A DNA stretch of 25,133 bases from JACCQS01 sp050999295 (GTDB lineage Bacteria; Actinomycetota; Actinomycetes; Mycobacteriales; Geodermatophilaceae), in contig JBPCPI010000124.1 of NCBI GenBank assembly GCA_050999295.1, positions 1-25,133 on the forward strand, given 5' to 3'. Positions 1 to 5,776 of the stretch are shown here, piece after piece (position 1 is the first letter of the stretch; every line of letters begins with the position of its first letter). A model generated the notes under the pieces. It saw nothing but the letters and a program-made list of their open reading frames with translations. It was not told where the DNA came from and ran no database searches. The position numbers were made by a program, and so were the translations under genes.

Positions 1-262
1 TACCTGTCGCTGTACACCGCCCCCGGCGAGACGCCCAGCAAACCTGATGTATCGCTCGAGCCGGAGGCGCAGGCTCAGGTCGAGCAGCACGGAACGGCTG
101 TCCGACCTACCCGTCGTTGTACGCCTCGCGGTTTGCCGCCACTGGTGCCTTGCAGAGTCGACCATCCCGTGACCCTGACACCGTCGGGCCCCCGCCCTGG
201 CCGAACGGCTCAACACGTTACGAGGCCGTTGCGGGACCCGTACGAGTGCGAAGCGGTGATGG
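1..262. other. Left edge, no gene assigned
   Basis: Plus frame 1 is open from the first base and its first 35 or so codons (beginning YLSLYTAPGETPSKP) could be the tail of a gene that starts outside the window. The same frame runs on to about 501 without a stop, but there it lies antisense to the small Cys-rich gene and has a shadow-like Arg/Pro/Ser composition. A 6-bp inverted repeat (204-209 with 225-230) sits just beyond the end of the minus-strand small gene and might be a weak terminator. I recognise no family here. Confidence 0.3.
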
Positions 263-427
263 CTAACGGCGCCCGAACAGCCGGCTCAGCAACCCAGGCC
301 TCTCACTTCTCGGGTGCCCGGGACAGCGGTCAGAGGCCGGAACTCCGGCCAGGACCTGGTTCACGTGCTGGCCGCAGCCGGCCCAGGTGGTCTTGCCACA
401 GGTCTTGCACGTCACTGCTCTGCACAT
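263..427 (-). CDS. Small Cys-rich zinc-ribbon-like protein (54 aa)
   Basis: A 54-residue minus-strand reading frame starting MCRAVTCKTCGKTTWAGCGQ and ending LLSRLFGRR. Cysteines at 2, 7, 10, 18 and 35 plus His21 and His38 suggest a small metal (probably zinc) site. A strong ribosome site, AAGGAG, lies 7 bases before the ATG (read on the minus strand from about 440). The sequence has the look of a small conserved actinobacterial protein that I have seen annotated only as hypothetical; that family memory is not proof. No function is known to me. It is divergent from the methyltransferase-like gene to its right, with about 155 bases between their starts. The opposite strand is also open here but has shadow composition. 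Confidence 0.75.
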   Translation of the reverse strand: MCRAVTCKTCGKTTWAGCGQHVNQVLAGVPASDRCPGHPRSERPGLLSRLFGRR

Positions 428-570
428 CGTGTTTCTCCTTGCTATCTATCGGTACCGCCACGTGTGCGCTATTTGCCGGTCAGGAAGGCGATGCCCCGTA
501 GCGCGTCGGGCGCGAGGCTGGTCGTCTGCTCGGCGCGCCTTGACCGACCAGCGAGTCGGAACGGGTCACG

Positions 571-585
571 TACAATCCGATCGTG
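571..585 (+). promoter_or_regulatory. -10 box TACAAT and probable leaderless start
   Basis: TACAAT at 571-576 is a close match to the -10 consensus and lies 6 bases before the GTG at 583, so the transcript would start at or within a base or two of the start codon. No Shine-Dalgarno sequence precedes this GTG, which agrees with a leaderless mRNA. I see no good -35 box at standard spacing. Confidence 0.5.
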
Positions 586-1077
586 AGAACCCTGTCGAGG
601 AAGCAACGCGTGGATCCGAGGTCTCGCCTCATTGCTTGGGGTCTGGTTGCAGGGCAGTTAGTCATCGTCCGCTTTCAGGTCACGGCCAAGAGAGATACGG
701 CTTGGAAAACGCCATGGATCATCCGGGCCTCTTCAGATGCGGCGTCGATCGTCGGACTTGTTGGCATGACGGTGGCCGCCCGGCATCTCGGCGATAACCT
801 GACGCCCTCTCCTATCCCCAAGCAGAACTCCGCGTTGATCGTCGATGGGCTCTACAGATATGTCCGCCATCCCATTTACTCGTTCCTGTTGTTGTTCTCG
901 GCTGGGCAAGCAACGGGTGGAGGCAGCTTGAGACGCCTGGGGGCCTTTGTCTCTCTCGCTGTTCTGCTTACAGCGGAGGCTCTTTGGGAGGAGCGCTCGT
1001 TGGCTTAAAAGTTCAACGCTTACTCGCAGTACGCGGCCGCGACACCACGCTTTGTTCCCTGGCCCCGGTTCGGCTGA
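583..1077 (+). pseudogene. Isoprenylcysteine carboxyl methyltransferase-like membrane protein, interrupted by one stop codon
   Basis: The first 141 codons encode a membrane protein with hydrophobic segments near residues 18-30, 48-62, 97-108 and 118-132. It carries the signature GLYRYVRHPIYSFLLLF of the ICMT/PEMT methyltransferase fold, which binds S-adenosylmethionine at the C-terminal end. A TAA at 1006-1008 ends the frame right after EERSLA. The same frame continues past it with KFNAYSQYAAATPRFVPW and stops naturally at 1075-1077. This is the usual family ending (Glu-Glu, then Phe..Tyr..Tyr, then RFVPW), so the gene looks whole except for one nonsense codon. That codon could derive from CAA, AAA or GAA by one base change. 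The truncated form lacks the conserved C-terminal tail and is probably inactive. A sequencing error or readthrough cannot be excluded. The substrate is unknown. It converges on the sulfur operon. Confidence 0.75.
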
Positions 1078-1136
1078 GCCCTCCTCGTCGCCGACCCTGG
1101 CCGGTGTCGGATGCGGGGGCACAAGGAGGCGTACCT

Positions 1137-1916
1137 CTATTGGACTGCACCTGGGTTGGAAAACGCCTGGGCTAATACGAACAGTGAGACCGCGAAGACG
1201 AAGTAGGCAAACCAGCGCCTGAGCTTGTCGGCTGGGAGTCGGGACGCTATCCGGGCGGCGCCCAGGGACCCGACGACAGCGGCGAGAGTAAAGGCAGCGG
1301 TGATCTTGTAATCCAGGCTGGCCTCTCCAGCGTGGGCTGCAAACCCCGCAATGGAGTTGATCGCGATGATGACCAGCGAAGTCCCGACTGCAACCGTCAT
1401 GGGCAGCCCGAGTAGAAGAGCGAGTGCGGGGATGATGAGGAAGCCGCCGCCAACCCCGAAGAGGCCGGTCAAGAACCCGACTACAACACCGGAGCCGATT
1501 GCCTTGGGCAGGCAACCTCGCCAGTTGACCCCGCCGCCGGGCAAGGCACAATCCCCACCAACGGTCGTCTGCTCACGCAGCATCCGAAGTCCAGCCACAA
1601 CCATGAGGGCCGCAAACCCGACAAGGACGAGGACGGGATCAAGAAGTCGATTGACGGCGGCGCCCGCGAACGCCGCACCCGCTCCAGCAGCGCCGAATAC
1701 TCCTGCGATGCGCCACGCCACCTGGCCGGATCGCAGCCGCGGCAGTACAGCGCTGGCTGAAGAGACTCCGACGACGACCAACGATGTCGGCACGGCGGCG
1801 GCCAGCGGGACGCCGGCGCCATAGACGAGGGCCGGCACGGCAAGGATCGACCCACCGCCACCCAGGAGCCCGAGCAGCACGCCGATGGCCAGTCCCAGGA
1901 TCACAGCTGCTGTCAT
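1137..1916 (-). CDS. tauE: TauE/SafE-family sulfite or sulfonate exporter (259 aa)
   Basis: A membrane protein with about eight hydrophobic segments in two similar halves. Each half starts with a glycine-rich stretch typical of the TauE/SafE (DUF81) family: GVLLGLLGGGGSILAVPAL near residues 9-27, and VVGFLTGLFGVGGGFLIIPAL in the second half. Length is normal for the family. Start chosen at the ATG at 1916, because the upstream in-frame extension is Arg/Pro-rich and unlike a membrane protein. Known members export sulfite or organosulfur anions. As the last gene of a persulfide-oxidising operon, the likely job here is to expel the sulfite or thiosulfate formed by the dioxygenase and rhodaneses. 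This matches the place of TauE in the staphylococcal cst operon. The substrate is inferred from context. Confidence 0.85.
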   Translation of the reverse strand: MTAAVILGLAIGVLLGLLGGGGSILAVPALVYGAGVPLAAAVPTSLVVVGVSSASAVLPRLRSGQVAWRIAGVFGAAGAGAAFAGAAVNRLLDPVLVLVGFAALMVVAGLRMLREQTTVGGDCALPGGGVNWRGCLPKAIGSGVVVGFLTGLFGVGGGFLIIPALALLLGLPMTVAVGTSLVIIAINSIAGFAAHAGEASLDYKITAAFTLAAVVGSLGAARIASRLPADKLRRWFAYFVFAVSLFVLAQAFSNPGAVQ

Positions 1917-2101
1917 CGAGGTTTCTCTCGCGCAGCGCGCACTGGCGAGAAGTGGGCCAGGATGCCGCCGGGCGCCCATGGTTCGGTTGCGGCCATGCGA
2001 CGTGGTTGGCGGTGCGCGTGCTCTTGATGCGGTTCGGGGGCATGGCCGTGGAGGTCCGCCGGGCCTGGTCTGGCTTGTGGCCGGCGCTTGGAGCGGGTCA
2101 C
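1913..2101 (-). CDS. Possible small linking ORF between dioxygenase and TauE (62 aa)
   Basis: The 181-base gap between the dioxygenase and tauE is spanned by a frame whose GTG start overlaps the upstream TGA (GTGA, 2101-2098) and whose TGA overlaps the tauE ATG (ATGA, 1916-1913). Such double 4-base overlaps are typical of real coupled genes in this DNA. Against it, the peptide is rich in Arg, Pro and His (including HGHAPEPHQEHAH), has no recognisable domain, and its third codon positions look less GC-biased than those of the neighbours. It may be a small His-rich protein or a chance frame that only carries ribosomes across to tauE. Confidence 0.25.
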   Translation of the reverse strand: MTRSKRRPQARPGPADLHGHAPEPHQEHAHRQPRRMAATEPWAPGGILAHFSPVRAAREKPR

Positions 2102-3450
2102 TTATCTTCCAGGCCGGCTTCGCGAGCGGAGTCGTAGGGGTCGTCAATGAGGACGACCTCACGCGCGGGTCGGTCCAGGACCGATGCAGCGATAGAGGCC
2201 CGGTAACCAGAGCCGCAGTACACCCACACCTCGCCGTCGGGCACTTCGTCGATGCGGTCCGCGAGCTCGTGAAGCGGGATGTGTTGGGACCCCCGTACAT
2301 GGCCAGCGTCTCGCTCGTCGTTGCGGCGGGCATCTAGGACCTGCACCGGTCCGCGGTCAATGGCCTCAGCGAGGCCGGCGAAGTCGCTCACCGGATACGA
2401 GCGCAGCGGCTGCCCCTTGGACAGCTCGGCGATGTCACCAACGGCGGCGCCGGCGAGGTCGTCGATGCCGATGCGCACAAGTTCGCGCCGTGCATCGGCG
2501 ATCTGCTCCTCACTTTCCCCAATAAGGGTGAGAGGAGTGCCGTAGCGGTACAGCCAGCCCAGGTAGGTGACGAAGTTGGTGGACAACTCAAAGCCCAGTG
2601 AGCCCGACAGGTGTCCGGCGGCGAAGGCAGTGCGTTCGCGCAGGTCTGCTACCCACTCACCGGCTTCGATGCGTCGGCGCAGTTCTGCAGAATCGACGTA
2701 TGTCGGTGTGGACAGGTCCACCGGCGCCGGACCGTGCCTGTTGATCGGGCCCATGCGGGCGTAGTAGGCGGGGAAGGCGTCAAGGCCGGCGAGCAACGTA
2801 TCGACGTAGTCTTGTTCAGCCAGAGTGAGCGCCGGATTCACCCGGGCTTGTTCTTCAACGGTTGAGGCGTCGCCGCTGGTCGGCGTGGCTGAGCAGAAAC
2901 TTCCGAAGCCGTGGGTGGGGAACACCTGGGTGTCCCCAGGTAGTTCACGAGCAAGGCGCCGCACGGAGTGGTACTGAGCGTGGGTGAGCTCGTCGGTGTG
3001 CTCGGGGCCGACGAGGTCGGTTCGTCCCGTCGCTCCGTAGAGCATGGACCCGCCGCTGAACACAGCCTGGACGTTGCCGTCGCTGCCTTCGAGTGCGTAG
3101 CTGAAGTGGTGATGGGTGTGCCCGGGGGTGTGGATTGGGCGGAGGCGCATGGCGCCGGTTGCTATCACCGCCCCATCGGCGGCTGGCCTGTGGTCGAAGT
3201 CGACGTCGCTTCCCGCGGGCAGAACGTATAGGGCGCCGCTGGACTTCGCCAGCTCCAACCCGCCGGTGACGTAGTCGTTGTGCACATGGGTCTCGAGCAC
3301 GTGAGTGACCTCCACCCCGAGTCGGTCGACGAGGCTGAGGACCCGGTCGATGTCGCGTTGGGGGTCGATCACGACGGCCACGGCGCCGTCAGTCGCGATA
3401 TAGCTGCGGTCGCCCAAACTGGACGTCTCGATGGTCTCAACGTGAAACAT
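2098..3450 (-). CDS. Persulfide dioxygenase fused to two rhodanese domains, CstB-like (450 aa)
   Basis: Residues 1 to about 240 form a metallo-beta-lactamase fold of the ETHE1 persulfide dioxygenase type. The metal-binding signature THVHND is at 54-59, PGHTHHH begins at 109 and PTHG near 178-181; the THVHND Asp followed by Tyr instead of His is usual for this group. Two rhodanese domains follow. The first (about 255-350) has no catalytic cysteine and is probably structural. The second (about 360-440) has the active loop CGSGYRAS with Cys412. Family knowledge: such enzymes oxidise low-molecular-weight persulfides to sulfite with Fe(II) and O2, and the rhodanese transfers sulfane sulfur to give thiosulfate. 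Start set at the ATG at 3450, with GAGGAA 7 bases upstream; the TTG one codon earlier is less likely. It lies mid-operon, 45 bases after the single-domain rhodanese. Confidence 0.9.
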   Translation of the reverse strand: MFHVETIETSSLGDRSYIATDGAVAVVIDPQRDIDRVLSLVDRLGVEVTHVLETHVHNDYVTGGLELAKSSGALYVLPAGSDVDFDHRPAADGAVIATGAMRLRPIHTPGHTHHHFSYALEGSDGNVQAVFSGGSMLYGATGRTDLVGPEHTDELTHAQYHSVRRLARELPGDTQVFPTHGFGSFCSATPTSGDASTVEEQARVNPALTLAEQDYVDTLLAGLDAFPAYYARMGPINRHGPAPVDLSTPTYVDSAELRRRIEAGEWVADLRERTAFAAGHLSGSLGFELSTNFVTYLGWLYRYGTPLTLIGESEEQIADARRELVRIGIDDLAGAAVGDIAELSKGQPLRSYPVSDFAGLAEAIDRGPVQVLDARRNDERDAGHVRGSQHIPLHELADRIDEVPDGEVWVYCGSGYRASIAASVLDRPAREVVLIDDPYDSAREAGLEDK

Positions 3451-3495
3451 CAAAGTTTCCTCACTTGTTAGGAAGTATTCGAGGCAATTGGCGTG

Positions 3496-3813
3496 TCAGG
3501 CGACTTGGCCGGGGCCACCGTGGGGGGTGGTCACCGTCAGTCCGGCGGCCACCCAGGCACGTAGCCCGCCATCTAGGTTGTGTGCGTGTAGACCACACTT
3601 GTTGAGTTGTCTGGCGGCCTTGCCGCTTCGGTTTCCACTTCGACACACCGTCACCACCGGCCGTCTTCGATCGACTTCGTCGAGACGCGTGGCCAGCTCG
3701 CCGAGCGGGATGTGGTGCGCACCGGCGATGCCGCCGGCGGCCCACTTGTGGTCTTCACGTAAGTCAAGAATCTGAAAGTCAGACTTCAGTTGGTACAACG
3801 CTTTGGGGTCCAC
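3496..3813 (-). CDS. Single-domain rhodanese sulfurtransferase (105 aa)
   Basis: A complete small rhodanese domain: substrate-side motif LDLREDHKWAAGGIAGAHHI at 16-35 and catalytic loop CRSGNRSGKAA with Cys57 as the persulfide-carrying residue. It ends with the usual LDGGLRAWVAAGL motif. It probably moves sulfane sulfur between thiols, sulfite or cyanide and the neighbouring dioxygenase. GTG start at 3813, chosen because GAGGAG sits about 6 bases before it on the minus strand and the protein begins just ahead of the first strand of the fold. It lies 9 bases after the DUF302 gene in the same operon, so co-transcription and probable translational coupling are expected. The exact donor and acceptor are not visible from sequence. 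Confidence 0.88.
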   Translation of the reverse strand: MDPKALYQLKSDFQILDLREDHKWAAGGIAGAHHIPLGELATRLDEVDRRRPVVTVCRSGNRSGKAARQLNKCGLHAHNLDGGLRAWVAAGLTVTTPHGGPGQVA

Positions 3814-3822
3814 CCCCGCTCC

Positions 3823-4215
3823 TCAGTGGCTGGCGAGGGCGTCGAGAACGGTTTGTAGCCGCCGCGTTGCCTCATCCGCAATCGGTTGCAGCTGAGGCAG
3901 CCCGGTTACTGACGCCATCATTTGCGGATCCAAGATCTGCACCCGTGAGCCGGCGTCGACGCTGCTGACCACTACGTTGCACGGCAACAACACGCCGATG
4001 GCGCGCTCGACTTCGAGTGCTTGGTGCGCGAGCTCGGGATTGCAGGCCCCGAGGATCACATACGGTTCCATGTCCAGCCCGCGCTTCTCTTTGAGGGTCG
4101 CCTGGACATCGATTTCGGTCAGGATGCCGAAGCCCTGCTCGGCCAACGCCTCGCGGGTGTGCCTCACCGCCTCGGCGTAGGGCATGTCGATTGTGATGCT
4201 GCGCTCGTAGTCCAT
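3823..4215 (-). CDS. DUF302 domain protein (130 aa)
   Basis: Starts MDYERSITIDMPYAEAVRHT and continues with EALAEQGFGILTEIDVQATLKEK, the hallmark of the DUF302 family, followed by a conserved ILGACNPELAHQAL segment with Cys82 and a second Cys near 102. It has no signal peptide or membrane segment and is probably cytosolic. DUF302 has no established biochemical activity but is often found beside CsoR-family repressors, rhodaneses and sulfur-oxidation genes, as here. Start at the ATG at 4215, preceded by AAGGA at short spacing. The longer in-frame extension upstream is Arg/Pro-rich and rejected. It is the second gene of the operon, 44 bases after the repressor gene. Confidence 0.85.
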   Translation of the reverse strand: MDYERSITIDMPYAEAVRHTREALAEQGFGILTEIDVQATLKEKRGLDMEPYVILGACNPELAHQALEVERAIGVLLPCNVVVSSVDAGSRVQILDPQMMASVTGLPQLQPIADEATRRLQTVLDALASH

Positions 4216-4259
4216 CGGTCCTTCTTTCACATCCTGAGTAGTGCAATGCAGTGGAGGGG

Positions 4260-4526
4260 TCAGGCAAGGGAGAGGAACAGCCGCTCCAGTTCGGCTTGGT
4301 TCACTCGGCGAGCGCCTTCGTCGTCTTCCACCATGCACTGGCGCAAACCGGTGGAGATGATCTTGAAGCCAGCTCTGTCAAGTGCCCTAGAAGCGGCTGC
4401 CAGCTGCGTAACGACGTCGGAGCAGTCACGACCGTCCTCGATCATGCGGACGATGCCACCGACCTGGCCCTGCACGCGCTTGAGCCGCGAGATCACATCG
4501 CTGAGTTGGCTGCTGTTGACGTCCAT
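4260..4526 (-). CDS. CsoR-family repressor, CstR-like persulfide sensor (88 aa)
   Basis: An all-helical CsoR/RcnR-type (DUF156) repressor, starting with the N-terminal helix SDVISRLKRVQGQVGGIVRM. The two sensing cysteines of the family are Cys35 and Cys64. At the position of the copper-binding histidine of CsoR (four residues before the second Cys) there is Gly60. Copper CsoRs need Cys-His-Cys, whereas CstR-type sensors keep only the two Cys and respond to persulfides by forming a di- or trisulfide crosslink. The missing His and the sulfur genes downstream both point to a CstR-like role. Start at the ATG at 4526, with GGAGGAAGG just upstream on the minus strand. It is the first gene of the operon and likely autoregulated through the dyad at 4546-4563. 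Confidence 0.88.
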   Translation of the reverse strand: MDVNSSQLSDVISRLKRVQGQVGGIVRMIEDGRDCSDVVTQLAAASRALDRAGFKIISTGLRQCMVEDDEGARRVNQAELERLFLSLA

Positions 4527-4545
4527 GTTCCTGCCTTCCTCCCGG

Positions 4546-4563
4546 GTACCCTGGGGGGTATAC
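4546..4563. promoter_or_regulatory. Putative CsoR/CstR operator (G-tract dyad)
   Basis: GTACCCTGGGGGGTATAC is an imperfect palindrome with TACCC and GGGTA arms around a G/C tract, the form known for CsoR-family operators. It lies about 20 bases upstream of the repressor ATG and overlaps a possible minus-strand -10 (TATACC, 4562-4557). Binding would block the sulfur operon and might also affect the divergent DUF2243 gene, whose start is about 130 bases away. Confidence 0.65.
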
Positions 4564-4587
4564 TGCACAGTAGCAGGCGCCGGTCAG

Positions 4588-4603
4588 GGCGCCAAGTGGC
4601 GCC
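4588..4603. repeat. Paired GGCGCC palindromes
   Basis: Two copies of the self-complementary hexamer GGCGCC, at 4588-4593 and 4598-4603, are spaced one helical turn apart between the divergent repressor and DUF2243 genes. The pair could be a second regulator site or a small hairpin. GGCGCC is common in GC-rich DNA, so the support is limited. Confidence 0.25.
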
Positions 4604-4690
4604 AGGATGGTCCAGGCGTCTCCGACCGTGCAGACACGTAGGACCATGCGTGCTGAAAGTAGGTTTCGGACCATTGAGAGGACCAACCAC

Positions 4691-5197
4691 GTGTCACAGG
4701 TAGAGGCCACATCAGCGAAGCCGCCGTCCAAGGCGTCAGGACTGCTGTATGGGCTCGGGTTCGGAGGCTTCATCGACGGCATAGTTCTGCATCAGATTTT
4801 TCAGTGGCATCACATGGTGAGCCATGTGGATGATTATCCGGTAACCACAGTCGCAGGGCTCGAAGTCAATACCCTTGCCGACGGCTTCTTCCATTTAGCG
4901 ACCTGGTTTTTGGTGCTAGCCGGTTCGATCGCCGCCATTGTTGCCTGGCAAAAGGGTCACCTCGCGCCGAACTGGCGTTTTCACTTTGGACTGGTGCTTG
5001 CCGGGTGGGGCATCTTTAACGTCGTTGAGGGAATGGTCGACCACCAGATACTCGGAGTTCATCACGTGCGCGACGATCTCGGCGCGCCGCTTTCCTGGGA
5101 CATCGGGTTCCTGGTCTTCGGCGTGCTCCTTATCGTCGGCGGGTGGCTCCTTCACAAGCGCGGCCTCGCTTCTCTCGAACGTCGCGCTGGCTTGTAG
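4691..5197 (+). CDS. DUF2243 membrane protein (168 aa)
   Basis: A four-helix membrane protein. After a hydrophilic N-terminus (VSQVEATSAKPPSKAS) comes GLLYGLGFGGFIDGIVLHQI, the signature of DUF2243, with repeated histidines (QIFQWHHMVSH, then FFHLAT, VDHQILGVHHV) that may bind a metal or heme. The function of DUF2243 is unknown to me. Start set at the GTG at 4691, with GAGAGG about 9 bases upstream; the longer in-frame extension to 4607 is not family-like. The gene uses visibly more AT than its surroundings, which fits recent transfer. It diverges from the sulfur operon and may share its regulatory region. Its stop codon TAG (5195-5197) falls immediately before the integrase remnant in the same frame. 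Confidence 0.83.
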   Translation: MSQVEATSAKPPSKASGLLYGLGFGGFIDGIVLHQIFQWHHMVSHVDDYPVTTVAGLEVNTLADGFFHLATWFLVLAGSIAAIVAWQKGHLAPNWRFHFGLVLAGWGIFNVVEGMVDHQILGVHHVRDDLGAPLSWDIGFLVFGVLLIVGGWLLHKRGLASLERRAGL

Positions 5198-5413
5198 ACG
5201 CCCAACGTCAAAGCTGTTCAGCGGATGCTCGGTCACGCCAGTGCCGCGATGACCCTTGATGTCTACAGCGGCCTTTTCACCGACGACCTGGATCGAGTAG
5301 GCGAGCAGTTGCATGAGGCGGCGATGACAGCCCGCAGCGACGCCGTTCGATTCCGCTCCGCCGAGGTCGTTTCGCTGCCGATTGTCCGCCTGCTCGCTGG
5401 CGGTGCGGACTAG
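5198..5413 (+). pseudogene. C-terminal remnant of a tyrosine recombinase (integrase)
   Basis: Directly after the DUF2243 stop, in the same frame, comes TPNVKAVQRMLGHASAAMTL followed by DVYSGLFTDDLDRVGEQL. This is the last part of a phage-type integrase: LGH carries the conserved His of the active site and the Tyr of DVYSGLF is the DNA-cleaving nucleophile. The catalytic Arg box and the core- and arm-binding domains (roughly 300 residues in intact members) are absent, so the protein cannot be functional. An ATG inside it (5225) allows a 62-residue frame, but no ribosome site is evident. The stub ends 68 bases from the 3' end of a tRNA gene, the classic place of an integrase at an integrated element's end. 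Confidence 0.82.
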
Positions 5414-5481
5414 CTGCGGACCGAAGGCGACCCTTTGCGCCGGTTAAGGCCCCCATTGGGCTCTGACCTGCGACGATTCGG

Positions 5482-5555
5482 TGGGGCGGGTGGGGCTCGA
5501 ACCCACGACCGACGGATTATGAGTCCGCTGCTCTGACCGGCTGAGCTACCGCCCC
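5482..5555 (-). tRNA. tRNA with CAT anticodon (elongator Met or Ile2)
   Basis: A complete cloverleaf reads on the minus strand from 5555 to 5482 (74 nt). The acceptor stem GGGGCGG/CCGCCCC is perfect. The D arm contains AGCTCAG. The anticodon stem is GCGGA/TCCGT with loop CTCATAA and anticodon CAT at 5521-5519. The T arm is GTGGG/CCCAC with loop TTCGAGC. The discriminator is A; CC follows but the final A of CCA is not encoded. A CAT anticodon means either elongator Met or, after lysidine modification, Ile (AUA). The internal GACTCATAATC is like bacterial Ile2 but does not settle it. Its 3' end faces the integrase remnant, so it is the likely attachment site of the island to the left. Confidence 0.93.
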
Positions 5556-5776
5556 GACGACAACCCTAGAGCCGGCGAGGGCCACAACAAATCGGTTGCG
5601 CGGTCGTGCCGGCGTCGGCCATCATGACCGCGGCCGCAGTCAGCGACCGGTACGCCGGTCTGGAGAGGGGAGGTCGCGCCGTGTGTGTTGCCCGGCTGTC
5701 CTCAACCCTCCCCCACCTGCCTGCCCTGTCACGCGCCTGACGCGTTTGGGGCACCTCTCTCACAAGGAGCCCCACG
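5556..5776. other. Intergenic region between tRNA and RIO kinase; kinase leader
   Basis: About 220 bases without a gene. It must hold the promoter of the leftward tRNA and that of the rightward kinase, but I find no convincing -35/-10 pair. Close to the kinase a small hairpin is possible (ACGCG 5731-5735 with CGCGT 5741-5745). The ribosome site AAGGAG at 5764-5769 lies 7 bases before the TTG start. Confidence 0.4.

Noticed and set aside
1091..1110. Possible terminator hairpin (CCGAC with GTCGG) between the convergent ICMT-like gene and tauE
   Set aside because: Only a 5-bp stem with a 10-base loop and no T-tract, too weak to annotate in GC-rich DNA.
733..1551. 272-codon minus-strand frame across the ICMT-like gene and tauE end
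   Set aside because: Cys/Arg-rich composition without any domain; both real genes in the region use other frames.
1..5482. Second copy of the tRNA 3' end as the other attachment site
   Set aside because: I found no convincing copy of GGGTTCGAGCCCCAC in the left part; the other end of the island may lie outside the window.
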